Origin: Alistipes sp.
Lineage (GTDB): Bacteria; Bacteroidota; Bacteroidia; Bacteroidales; Rikenellaceae
DNA: 64,000 nt
Direction: 5' to 3'
NCBI GenBank assembly: GCA_020026415.1
Contig: JAHHQL010000005.1
Location: 1 to 64,000 of the forward strand
Positions 25,868-33,388 of the stretch are shown here, piece by piece. The notes beneath the pieces are model-generated. The model saw only the letters and a list, made by a program, of their open reading frames with translations. It was not told the DNA's origin and made no database searches. A program made the position numbers and the translations under genes. The first letter of the stretch is position 1, and every line of letters starts with the position of its first letter.

Positions 25868-26623
25868 ATGAAACCCGATGTGGTGATCATGAATTTTACG
25901 GGTGTGTATCGCTTCGAGCAGTTTGCCCGAAAGAAGGATTTTCACATTGTGGATTGCTCGCGGATCGCGGGAACGGATTGTTATTGCGATCCGTCGGCCG
26001 CCGAGGAGTTACGCCGTAAGATCGACGCCTGTTCGCCCTACGGAATCCACTTTATGGATTCGGGCGATTATCATTACGTGACGAAATTTTGGACGGACAA
26101 GATCCGTGAGCCGTTCTCGCTGTTGGTCTTCGACCATCATCCCGACATGCAGGCATCGCTGTTTGACGGGGTGTTGTCGTGTGGCGGATGGGTCAAGACG
26201 ATGCTGGACGAAAATCCCCTGTTGGGCGAGGTGACGATCGTGGGGGCGGACGAGCATCTGATCGAAGAGGTCGATCCGAAGTATCGGTCGCGGGTGCATT
26301 TCTACGGCGAACGGGATCTGCAAAATGCCGCCGCGTGGCGTCGCTTTGCACGGGAGCGGGAGTCGCTACCCGTTTATGTTTCGATCGACAAGGATGTGCT
26401 CGATCGGCAGGCGGTCATCACCAACTGGGATCAGGGGTCGCTGAGCCTCTGCGGCTTGGAACGGCTGCTGGGCGAAGTGTTGGATCGTGATCGGGTGATC
26501 GGCATCGACATCTGCGGCGAATGCACCCCCTTGAGCGACCTTTTCCTCGAAAAGGAGGAGGCCTCGGTCGATAACCGCGCCAACCAGAGCCTGCTGGACT
26601 TTCTGGTGCGGAAGGCGGGGTAG
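25868..26623 (+). CDS. Arginase/ureohydrolase-fold protein
   Basis: ATG 25868 (MKPDVVIMNFTG) is preceded by GGAG. The 251-residue protein keeps the binuclear-metal motifs of the arginase fold: His in 'GDYHYVTKF', 'VFDHHPDMQ' (DHHxD type) and 'SIDKDVLD' (DxD type), and 'IGIDICGECTP' near the end. It is shorter than arginases and agmatinases (about 300) and lacks parts of their substrate loops, so the substrate is open: a guanidino compound is likely, but not necessarily arginine. Bacteroidota have a group of such short proteins annotated only as arginase family. Confidence 0.82.
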   Translation: MKPDVVIMNFTGVYRFEQFARKKDFHIVDCSRIAGTDCYCDPSAAEELRRKIDACSPYGIHFMDSGDYHYVTKFWTDKIREPFSLLVFDHHPDMQASLFDGVLSCGGWVKTMLDENPLLGEVTIVGADEHLIEEVDPKYRSRVHFYGERDLQNAAAWRRFARERESLPVYVSIDKDVLDRQAVITNWDQGSLSLCGLERLLGEVLDRDRVIGIDICGECTPLSDLFLEKEEASVDNRANQSLLDFLVRKAG

Positions 26624-26659
26624 CAGGGCGGATGATTTGCGATTATGGGGATTGGTTGT

Positions 26660-26667
26660 TATATTTG
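26660..26667 (+). promoter_or_regulatory. -7 element TATATTTG before the broken acyltransferase
   Basis: A perfect TAnnTTTG, 36 bases before the ATG at 26704; the promoter is intact although the gene is interrupted. Confidence 0.65.
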
Positions 26668-26703
26668 TTTCTTGAATTAAAGAACAAATAAAATCGCAAT
26701 AGT

Positions 26704-27309
26704 ATGAAAATAAGAAACTGTATGTTGCTTCGAGGATTGTATATGTTGTGGAAAACATATTTCGGAGTAACCCGTTCGAAGTTGGGCTATTGTGCCGATA
26801 ATGTAACAATTACACCTCCGGTACAAATTATTTGACCTGAGAATGTCTTTTTATATTCCAAAACGCATATAGCATCCAATTCTTATATTTCGGCTTTTAA
26901 TGCAAAATTCATCATGCATGAGAATTGTTGTGTGGCGGAAGGTTTGACCGTACATACCGGAAATCATGCCATGATTGTGGGTATGTTTTGTTCGGATATT
27001 ACGGAGGACATAAAACCCAAAGGATATGATGAAGATGTTGTTGTCGAAAGCGATGTCTGGCTCGGATGTCGGGTTACGTTGTTAAGTGGCGTGCATATCG
27101 GACGAGGAGCCATAATTGCCGCCGGAGCCGTGGTAAACAAGAGCATTCCGCCGTATGCCGTTGCAGGTGGTGTGCCTGCCAAGGTGATCAAGTTTAAATG
27201 GACGATCGACCAAATTCTGGAACACGAAAAGAAATTATATCCCGAAGAAAAACGATTTACGCGAGAACAACTTCAAGCCTATTTCGATAAGTATCAGAAA
27301 AAATCGTAA
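26704..27309 (+). pseudogene. Hexapeptide-repeat acyltransferase interrupted by one in-frame TGA
   Basis: From ATG 26704 the frame runs 43 codons ('LRGLYMLWKTYFG...') to a TGA at 26833-26835, then continues in the same frame without another stop to 27309. Read through, it is a 201-residue left-handed beta-helix acetyltransferase of the polysaccharide O-acetyltransferase type: 'TGNHAMIVG', 'VVVESDVWLGCRVTLLSGVHIGRGAIIAAGAVV', 'AVAGGVPAKVIKFKW'. The base change looks like a single substitution. A start at ATG 26914 would give only the 131-residue C-terminal half, without the first coils. It sits at the edge of an AT-rich island with no other glycan genes, so it is probably decaying. Confidence 0.82.
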
Positions 27310-27481
27310 GATCTTACGATTTCGCATAAAGAGCAATATATCCGATCGGGTAACTTATCCACTTGTAAAGGAAGTTATCTATATAATTCTGAATTTAGAG
27401 AGAATGTTTGGTTTGCTAAGAAGAACTTTATATATTGTGCATACGTTAAGTGCACTTGTTAGCTAAATGCTTTCATACTGC

Positions 27482-27534
27482 ACTATAAAAGAAACTGATG
27501 AGGGGTCGCCTATATGGTAATCCCTTTTTTATAG
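27482..27534. repeat. Inverted repeat in AT-rich intergenic DNA
   Basis: ACTATAAAA (27482-27490) pairs with TTTTATAGT near 27526-27534, with AGGG/CCCT inside. With the next hairpin it fills most of the 354-base gene-free stretch 27310-27663; I see no gene there. Confidence 0.5.
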
Positions 27535-27550
27535 TAGATAGAAAACATCA

Positions 27551-27598
27551 AGGCACTATGAAATATTTTGTGTAAATGAAAAATATTTTATAGTGCCT
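27551..27598 (-). terminator. 18-bp hairpin downstream of the OLD-like gene
   Basis: AGGCACTATGAAATATTT (27551-27568) pairs with AAATATTTTATAGTGCCT (27581-27598) with one G-T pair and a 12-base loop. It lies 66 bases beyond the minus-strand stop and can serve as its terminator; it could also be a mobile-element end. Confidence 0.5.
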
Positions 27599-27663
27599 CT
27601 TTAGAAATACAATGTGTACTTTATAGAATTCTTACTAATATTAGGAGGAATCTTACATTGCTT

Positions 27664-29127
27664 TTAATTGATAATTTCTTTTAATGATTCAGTAAAATTT
27701 TTTACATTAACATTATCCATAATATCATCGCATAAGCCTGAAATAAATGTAGTTTCTTTAGTACCTATATTTGATAATTCTTTTAATATCTTTTTATAGA
27801 AACTTTTATTATTATCTTTTTCTCCATTTAAGGTCCCTTGATTATAATCAGAAACAATTTCGTCTAATGAATGGACTATAAAATATTTATCATTGATGAC
27901 TTTTCTCAATTGTGGATCTGTGTTCTTTTTTATAACATCATACAAAAATTTTTCAACGCTCGGAATAGGTAGAAATAAATGTGGTAATTTGTTTTGTTCT
28001 TTGTCTAAAAACTGAACTGTATCACCATCCAAAATTGAAATAATTTTAGTGTTAGTTCCCAGTATTTTCTTGGTGTATAATTCTTTGTGTAAGTCAAGAA
28101 CATTATTCCAGCCTCCTACTGGCACGCAATGGATTAGTTTACTATTTCGAAGAGATTCTTTTGATAAAATGGAATTGACTACTAATTGCGCTAAAGTGTC
28201 TTCTACCAAAAGCAAAAAGTCCGGAGAAATATTACTATACAAATCTCTTATAAGGTAGCTCGGATAACAATTTGATTCTACACTTACAGCTCCGTTGTTA
28301 TTCGTTAATTTAAATAAATCATATGGAGGAATTTGTTTTATTACTTCTGGCGAATGACTTGATAAATAAATAATAAGATTCGAATGTTCTTTTACTAACA
28401 TTCTTAGAAATTCGATCAATCGTAAAACTGCAATTGGGTGGAGTGCCAATTCTAACTCATCTATTAGAACTAAAACTTTCTGATCAACAGGTAGAGACCT
28501 TCTTACAATAGAGTTGTATAGAAAATGTAATAATGAAACTAATAGACATTCTCCAGAACTCATTCGGTATTGGCTAATTAAATGATTTTCTATTTTTATA
28601 AAGTAAGGACGATTTTTAATCCTAAGCTTTTGAGCTACAAATTTATTTTTGATTCTCATTAATGTTTGATAATGCGATAAATCACCATGAAAGATGTAAC
28701 TCATTTGCTGTTTTACATAATCATCAGCATCTGTTATATCAGCATCTGTTATTCGTCCTGAGGTAATCATTTGTTCAATATTTGTTGAATCTTCAAATCT
28801 TGTTCCATAAAATAGACTCCCCTCATACAAACCGTTAAAGTGAATCGTATTATCACCACTCTTTTCCCACTTCAATAAATTATTAGAAACCTTCCATGAA
28901 ACTGATTTATTATTAATTTCAAATTTAATATATGAATCAGGTTTTAAATCACTTGGTTTTAATTTATCAAGTTGATGAGTTAGTAGTTGTGCTGTACAAA
29001 GCATTATTGTACTTTTCCCGCATCCGTTGCTACCAACTAAAGTATATATTCCATTTTCGAAAGGAAAGTTGATTTCTGCATCCTTTATATTTTTTAAATT
29101 GTGAATGGTTATTTTTAAGTTATCCAT
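27664..29127 (-). CDS. OLD-family ATPase-TOPRIM nuclease (candidate defence gene)
   Basis: This 487-residue protein combines an ABC/AAA-type ATPase with a C-terminal TOPRIM-like region. Walker A 'VGSNGCGKST' (31-40), signature 'SSGECL' (190-195), Walker B 'LVLIDELELALHP' (219-231) and 'LSSHSPE' (256-262) give the ATPase. 'LLLVEDTLAQ' (305-314) and 'ISILDGD' (363-369) supply the Glu and Asp-x-Asp expected of an OLD TOPRIM nuclease. Stand-alone OLD proteins are known anti-phage or DNA-processing nucleases; no partner helicase is present here. The gene is strikingly AT-rich against its surroundings and next to tRNA-Lys, so transfer is likely. A 15-base tandem duplication repeats ITDAD inside it. 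Confidence 0.82.
   Translation of the reverse strand: MDNLKITIHNLKNIKDAEINFPFENGIYTLVGSNGCGKSTIMLCTAQLLTHQLDKLKPSDLKPDSYIKFEINNKSVSWKVSNNLLKWEKSGDNTIHFNGLYEGSLFYGTRFEDSTNIEQMITSGRITDADITDADDYVKQQMSYIFHGDLSHYQTLMRIKNKFVAQKLRIKNRPYFIKIENHLISQYRMSSGECLLVSLLHFLYNSIVRRSLPVDQKVLVLIDELELALHPIAVLRLIEFLRMLVKEHSNLIIYLSSHSPEVIKQIPPYDLFKLTNNNGAVSVESNCYPSYLIRDLYSNISPDFLLLVEDTLAQLVVNSILSKESLRNSKLIHCVPVGGWNNVLDLHKELYTKKILGTNTKIISILDGDTVQFLDKEQNKLPHLFLPIPSVEKFLYDVIKKNTDPQLRKVINDKYFIVHSLDEIVSDYNQGTLNGEKDNNKSFYKKILKELSNIGTKETTFISGLCDDIMDNVNVKNFTESLKEIIN
28723..28752 (-). repeat. Perfect 15-base tandem duplication within the OLD-like gene
   Basis: ATCAGCATCTGTTAT occurs twice head to tail on the plus strand, adding five codons (ITDAD repeated) in frame between the two ATPase halves. 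It looks like recent slippage. Confidence 0.85.
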
Positions 29128-29353
29128 GGTTTTAAATTATAATGGTTATACAATAATCGTAATTTTTTATAAATAAAACAAATAAAATGCGTGAAAACTC
29201 TAAATATATTATTTGATAGTGTCGGCAGAGCGGTATATATGAAGAAGGTGATCGTTATTGTATTTTAGTTAGATGGGATCAATTTGCGATCATGGCTAAA
29301 CATAAAAACAATGGGTGATTTGCCATCCTTGTTGATGACATCTTTGCGACAAG

Positions 29354-29389
29354 TTGCATAAATTGTCATAAGTAATTGAATTTATGCAA
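29354..29389. repeat. Perfect 11-base inverted repeat
   Basis: TTGCATAAATT and AATTTATGCAA are separated by 14 bases, in the 440-base gene-free stretch between the OLD-like gene and tRNA-Lys. I see no gene in that stretch; the repeat could be a protein-binding or recombination site. Confidence 0.55.
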
Positions 29390-29528
29390 AGTACAGAGTT
29401 CGTTTCCCAGAAAAAGTATGGCAAGCAAAATGGCAAACATTTTCCCGAAAATGATCAGATGTAATGAGTGGGGGAATGGTTCGAAATGGGAAAATAGGCC
29501 AGATTAAACAATAAATGACCCATAAACA

Positions 29529-29563
29529 CAAAAAAGGTGACCGATTATTCATCAGCCACCTTC
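29529..29563 (-). terminator. Terminator of tRNA-Lys
   Basis: On the minus strand AAGGTG...CACCTT with an inner GAT/ATC pair forms a hairpin followed by TTTTTTG, starting five bases after the tRNA 3' end. Confidence 0.75.
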
Positions 29564-29567
29564 ATTT

Positions 29568-29643
29568 TGGTGAACCCGCTGGGGCTCGAACCCAGGACCC
29601 CAACATTAAAAGTGTTGTGCTCTACCTACTGAGCTACGGATTC
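29568..29643 (-). tRNA. tRNA-Lys (anticodon UUU), CCA encoded
   Basis: The 76-base minus-strand gene folds as a cloverleaf: acceptor GAATCCG with CGGGTTC (one G-U), D arm GCTC/GAGC, anticodon stem CAACA/TGTTG around loop CTTTTAA with anticodon TTT, T arm CTGGG-TTCGAGC-CCCAG, discriminator A and an encoded CCA. Its own promoter is at 29699-29706 and terminator at 29529-29563. The 3' end points at the AT-rich island, the usual side for integration of mobile DNA. Confidence 0.97.
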
Positions 29644-29698
29644 TCCGCTTGTCATATCAAGGAGCGGGAACGTGTCCTGTTCTCTTGTTTTGACGGTG

Positions 29699-29706
29699 CA
29701 AAGATA
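29699..29706 (-). promoter_or_regulatory. -7 element TATCTTTG (minus) for tRNA-Lys
   Basis: CAAAGATA on the plus strand; 55 bases upstream of the tRNA 5' end, leaving a processed leader. Confidence 0.7.
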
Positions 29707-29863
29707 GGGCTAATTTTTAAATCTCCAAAATATTTTTAAAAATTATTGCATTATTTTTTTTGCGAAAATTGCCCTCCGTGTTGTATGATCCCGTATATGA
29801 GGAAAGTAATCGGGTGATTTTCATCAGACTATATGCGGAATATGGAGTTTCCCCGAAAACAAC

Positions 29864-29897
29864 AACACCTTCCGCAGTCATGACTGCGGAAGGTGTT
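29864..29897 (-). terminator. Perfect 34-base palindrome, terminator of the TonB-calycin unit
   Basis: AACACCTTCCGCAGTCA is followed at once by its exact reverse complement. Seven bases downstream of the calycin-like stop on the minus strand, and followed there by GTTGTTTTC, so a terminator is likely; the symmetry without a designed loop is unusual. Confidence 0.7.
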
Positions 29898-29903
29898 CGG
29901 GGC

Positions 29904-30431
29904 TTATTTCAACAGACGCCCTTCAAACGAGATGGTGTAAATGCCCATGCAGACCATCTTCACCTTGAATTGCGTGTCGTTGATTTCGCCCTTGACCTCC
30001 GTCATCGGATATTTGTCGAAGAGTTGCCAACTGTTGGCGGCTTTGATGTAGGCCTCCGGAAGAATTTTAGCCACATCGAATCTGAGAGACCGGCCTGTGC
30101 CTGCGTATTCCATCGGACGCATGCGGATGTCGAGTGCGGGCATGACCTGCGCGAATTTCACGCTGTGCATGTACAGAGCCATTGATTCGTCCTCGGCTTT
30201 GACCTCAAATTCGGCCATCGGGTTCTCGTAACCCTTCACGCCGTTCTTGTCGGTCACGACATAATTGCCGCGGAAGGTCATGTCGGCCGTGATTTTGCCG
30301 TCGGTGAGTTTTGTGTTGGTATCGGCATATTCTTCGCCTGCGGCGGGAGGATTTTCGATGAAATCGTTGTCGTCGGAGCAGGCAATGAAGAATAGGGGTG
30401 CCGCAAGCAGCAGAACAAGTAATTTTTTCAT
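29904..30431 (-). CDS. Calycin-like lipoprotein, TonB receptor partner
   Basis: The 175-residue protein begins with a lipobox signal peptide (APLFFIAC, Cys near 18) followed by acidic residues, as surface lipoproteins of Bacteroidota do. The rest is all-beta in character ('GKITADMTFRGNYVV', 'AEFEVKAEDESMALYMHSVKFA', 'FKVKMVCMGIYTISFEGRLLK') and resembles the calycin-like domain family. It lies eight bases after the TonB receptor stop, so the two are co-transcribed. By analogy with other small lipoproteins beside receptors it may bind the ligand, perhaps a hydrophobic or iron-containing one (inference). Confidence 0.65.
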   Translation of the reverse strand: MKKLLVLLLAAPLFFIACSDDNDFIENPPAAGEEYADTNTKLTDGKITADMTFRGNYVVTDKNGVKGYENPMAEFEVKAEDESMALYMHSVKFAQVMPALDIRMRPMEYAGTGRSLRFDVAKILPEAYIKAANSWQLFDKYPMTEVKGEINDTQFKVKMVCMGIYTISFEGRLLK

Positions 30432-30439
30432 GGTTTTGT

Positions 30440-32719
30440 TTATTTAAATGAAAGATTGAGATTTAACGTAATGCCGAAGGTGCGCTTCCGTCCCCGTTGG
30501 ACGAACTCGTTGCCCATCGACTTGAAATAAAATACATCGTGACCGGTATCGGTCAGATTGCGTCCCCAGATGTCGATCGAATAACGCTTGTGCTCGAAAC
30601 GCAGCGAAGCATCAAACAGCGCATAGAAGGGTTGGCGCAATGTGTTTTCTTCATTCCACCAAATATCGCCCACCCCGCGCATCCCGCCTTGGAGGACGAG
30701 ATCGCCCAACCACTCGACACGCGTCGGGATCGTCCATACGGCACCGAGCGACAGGGTGTGTGCCGGAGCATAGGGTACGCGCTTGCCCGCAAAATTTTCG
30801 TGACCGTTGTCGAAGTTGCGAAATTCTGCATGGGTGTAGCCGTAGGCGAGGTTCAGCATGAGGTATCGCCACGGAGTTGTCCGTGTCGAGAACTCCACGC
30901 CTGCCGAACGGGTGCGTCCCGCATTGGTCATCATACGACCCGTGCTCTGCCCCTTGGGAAAGACGGTCAGTTGCTGGTCGTGGACATGGATCAGAAAGAC
31001 GGAAAACTCTCCGCGCAGATCACCTCTGCATGCCGAAAAATGACAGCCCAATTCGTAATTCCAACTGTATTCGGGTTTGTAGGACATGATGTCGCTTTCC
31101 TCGAAGGGGATGCCCGATGTCATTTCCCATTTGATTTTTTCTTGGAGGATGTCCGAGAACATCTGCGTGTTGAATCCGCCTGCCTTGTACCCGCGTGCGA
31201 CGGAGGCGTAGAGATTGTTCTGCTCGTCGAGGGCATAGAGGACGGTGAATTTCGGAAGCACTTCGGTATAGACGTGCGAGATCGAGTTGCGGTCATTGAT
31301 GCGTGCCACATCATGAAATACCTGTTCCGAGGTGGTGAACGTGTAGGGTAATTCTGCTCGACTGTGGTATTTGAGCGTTGTCTTTTCTCGGTCGATGCGA
31401 ATGCCTGCCGTCAGCGACCAACGCCCCGATTCCAGACGCGATTCGTGATAAACTGCCATGCCGCAGGAGGGCATCTTGAAATTCGATTCCAGCGGAAGTT
31501 CCCATTCGGGGGCGGCTTCGGCATCCCATGCATACCCCGAAACGGCCTCGTTGGCGTGCTTGAAAATCAACTCTTCGATGCCCGTGCGTTTGAACAGTAC
31601 GGGTGCCGACATTTTGCCGTGGCGGTAGAATCCGAATGCACCGAAAAGCCAACCATATCGCTGTCCGCCCCGCGAACGAATCACCACATCCTGCGTCAGA
31701 CAATGCTCCGTGAGCGATTGGTTCAGGGTGAAGTAACTGAGCGGCTGGAAATCCTGATCGAGGGTCATCCGGTCGTCCGTGAGTTGATAACCCGTAAGGG
31801 ACAAAAGCGTGAATTTCGGGGCATCGTAACGCAGCGTGAGGCCTTCGGTAAGGGACGTTCGCTCGTAACCCGCAGGATCGTTGTAGGCGATTTCGCCTTT
31901 GGCGATGATGAGTCGGCCTTGGTCGTCGAATTTGTCTTCGCCGATATAGGCGTACGGATAACCGCCCTGATCGAGTACCGAGCAGGCGAACGTGTTGTCG
32001 ATGCTCCAACGCCCTTTCCGCCATTGGAGTTTCCAACGCCCGCCACTCAGATCCTCGCGGTCGCACATCTCGTTGCGCGCGCGGTTGCGGAAGAATCCGC
32101 CCGTATGGTTGTGAAAACCCGCGACGGAGATCGCCCAGTTGTCGTTGAATTTCTCATAGACCGAGGCTCGGATGCGGTAACTCTTTCCGCTCGAATATTC
32201 GGCCTTGAAACGTATGCCCTGATAGTGCATCGGCGAGAGGGTATAGACGTTCATCACGCCGCCCATCGTATTGCGACCGTAGAGGGTCGATTGGGGGCCT
32301 CTCAACACCTCGATGCGCTCGGCATCGGCGAGTTCCATGTCGAAGGCGTTTTTGTTCATGATCGGCACGTTATCGACGTTGAGTCCCATGACGGGCTGGT
32401 CGATGCGCGCACCCAGACCGCGGATGTAAATCGAGGAGGTCATGCGCGAGCCGTAATCGGGGATCAAAAGGTTGGGAATGTCTTGCGAAAGGTTTTTCAG
32501 GGCATCGACATGACGGCGTTCGATACCTGCCGCTCCGATGACCGAGGCGGCGGGGACTTTTTGCAGCGTCATGCCCTGCTTAATGGCCGTGACCTGCACT
32601 TTGTCGAGTACCATAGCCGTATCGACGGGTTGTGCCGGGTCGTTGTCCGTGTGGGCATAAGCCTTGCTTGTGAAGGCAAGGAGCATGAACGTGATGAACA
32701 GGGAGTGAAACAACTTCAT
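30440..32719 (-). CDS. TonB-dependent receptor
   Basis: ATG 32719 (MKLFHSLF) gives a good signal peptide (cut near AYA/HT); an in-frame ATG seven codons earlier would spoil it. The 759-residue receptor lacks the carboxypeptidase-like extension: a TonB-box-like 'LDKVQVTAIKQG' leads into the plug (about 45-160: 'GIERRHVDALKNLSQDIPNLLIP', 'AERIEVLRGPQSTLYGRNTMGGVMNVYT') and a 22-strand-type barrel ending in Phe-Lys. This form is typical of siderophore, haem or cobalamin uptake. It follows a LuxR-type gene with a cluster of inverted repeats in the 84-base gap and shares a transcript with a calycin-like lipoprotein. Confidence 0.93.
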   Translation of the reverse strand: MKLFHSLFITFMLLAFTSKAYAHTDNDPAQPVDTAMVLDKVQVTAIKQGMTLQKVPAASVIGAAGIERRHVDALKNLSQDIPNLLIPDYGSRMTSSIYIRGLGARIDQPVMGLNVDNVPIMNKNAFDMELADAERIEVLRGPQSTLYGRNTMGGVMNVYTLSPMHYQGIRFKAEYSSGKSYRIRASVYEKFNDNWAISVAGFHNHTGGFFRNRARNEMCDREDLSGGRWKLQWRKGRWSIDNTFACSVLDQGGYPYAYIGEDKFDDQGRLIIAKGEIAYNDPAGYERTSLTEGLTLRYDAPKFTLLSLTGYQLTDDRMTLDQDFQPLSYFTLNQSLTEHCLTQDVVIRSRGGQRYGWLFGAFGFYRHGKMSAPVLFKRTGIEELIFKHANEAVSGYAWDAEAAPEWELPLESNFKMPSCGMAVYHESRLESGRWSLTAGIRIDREKTTLKYHSRAELPYTFTTSEQVFHDVARINDRNSISHVYTEVLPKFTVLYALDEQNNLYASVARGYKAGGFNTQMFSDILQEKIKWEMTSGIPFEESDIMSYKPEYSWNYELGCHFSACRGDLRGEFSVFLIHVHDQQLTVFPKGQSTGRMMTNAGRTRSAGVEFSTRTTPWRYLMLNLAYGYTHAEFRNFDNGHENFAGKRVPYAPAHTLSLGAVWTIPTRVEWLGDLVLQGGMRGVGDIWWNEENTLRQPFYALFDASLRFEHKRYSIDIWGRNLTDTGHDVFYFKSMGNEFVQRGRKRTFGITLNLNLSFK

Positions 32720-32744
32720 TTTGCGGTAATCCGAAATCAAGTTG

Positions 32745-32752
32745 CAAAGTAA
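32745..32752 (-). promoter_or_regulatory. Near-consensus -7 element TTACTTTG (minus) for the TonB receptor
   Basis: One mismatch to TAnnTTTG; 25 bases before the ATG at 32719 and just downstream of the repeat cluster 32763-32796. Confidence 0.45.
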
Positions 32753-32762
32753 AGGGTTTTGC

Positions 32763-32796
32763 AGGATTGCCGCAATCCTAATTTATGAGGATTGCG
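32763..32796. promoter_or_regulatory. Three AGGATTG/CAATCCT half-sites, operator or attenuator
   Basis: AGGATTG-CCG-CAATCCT (32763-32779) is followed eight bases later by a third copy, AGGATTGCG (32788-32796). The central copy can pair with either neighbour, giving two exclusive hairpins. The cluster covers the -33 region of the probable TonB receptor promoter and lies directly behind the LuxR-type gene. Confidence 0.6.
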
Positions 32797-32803
32797 CCTC
32801 GGT

Positions 32804-33388
32804 TTAGAAGGTGTCGAGGTCGATATAACCTGTTGCCAGAGCATAGAGCGTGAGGCCTGCCACGGTTTTGATGCCGAGTTTGTCCATGATGTTGCGGCGG
32901 TGGGTGATGACGGTCGTGAGGCCGATGTTGAGCCGGTCGGCGATCTCTTTGTTCATGAACCCCTGCGTCACGAGGATCAATACTTCGGTTTCGCGCGAGG
33001 AGAGGATATTCGCAACGGGCGATGCGGGTGTTTCGGGCGGGGTCATCGCATGTTCGGGACGATGCACACCCTGACGAAGTTTCAGAATCTCGTGTACCAG
33101 ACGTTCTTCACCTGCGAAGATGTCGATCTGGTGCATGTCGGCAAACGAAGAACCGCTTCGTCCGAGAATGATCGTGCGGTGGCGGTACTCCTTGAAAAAG
33201 GCGCGGTGCAACAACACCTGACGTAATTCCACGAAGAAATGCACGTGGCGTTCGGGCATTGCACCCGCAAATTCTTCGAAGGTGTTGTAGAGCGAAATCT
33301 CGATCATGGGCAACACCTCGCCGAGCAGGGATTTGAGTCCCAGCCCCATCAGGGTGTTCTGCGAGAGTATGGCGATCGAGGGTTTCAT
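32804..33388 (-). CDS. LuxR-type DNA-binding regulator with degenerate receiver
   Basis: The C-terminal 65 residues are a classical GerE/LuxR helix-turn-helix ('LSSRETEVLILVTQGFMNKEIADRLNIGLTTVITHRRNIMDKLG'). The N-terminal 115 residues have receiver-like length and strands ('SIAILSQNTLMGLGLKSLLGE') but no acidic pocket and no Asp where the phospho-acceptor should be ('HFFVELRQVLL'), so phosphorylation control is unlikely. Its ATG overlaps the rlmH stop by one base (TAATG), meaning translational coupling. Being next to the TonB receptor operon and the repeat cluster at 32763-32796, it probably regulates that operon (inference). Confidence 0.85.
   Translation of the reverse strand: MKPSIAILSQNTLMGLGLKSLLGEVLPMIEISLYNTFEEFAGAMPERHVHFFVELRQVLLHRAFFKEYRHRTIILGRSGSSFADMHQIDIFAGEERLVHEILKLRQGVHRPEHAMTPPETPASPVANILSSRETEVLILVTQGFMNKEIADRLNIGLTTVITHRRNIMDKLGIKTVAGLTLYALATGYIDLDTF

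Noticed and set aside
26366..26809. 147-codon open frame on the minus strand over the arginase-like end
   Set aside because: Shadow of the plus-strand gene, and it crosses the next promoter.
26833..26835. TGA as selenocysteine codon
   Set aside because: No stem-loop of selenocysteine-insertion type is visible after it and acyltransferases of this family carry no selenocysteine; a mutation is simpler.
29515..29739. 74-codon open frame across the tRNA-Lys gene
   Set aside because: It runs through the tRNA, its terminator and its promoter.
30440..32719. TonB receptor as SusC of a glycan locus
   Set aside because: It lacks the N-terminal carboxypeptidase-like extension and a SusD neighbour; its partner is a small calycin-like lipoprotein.
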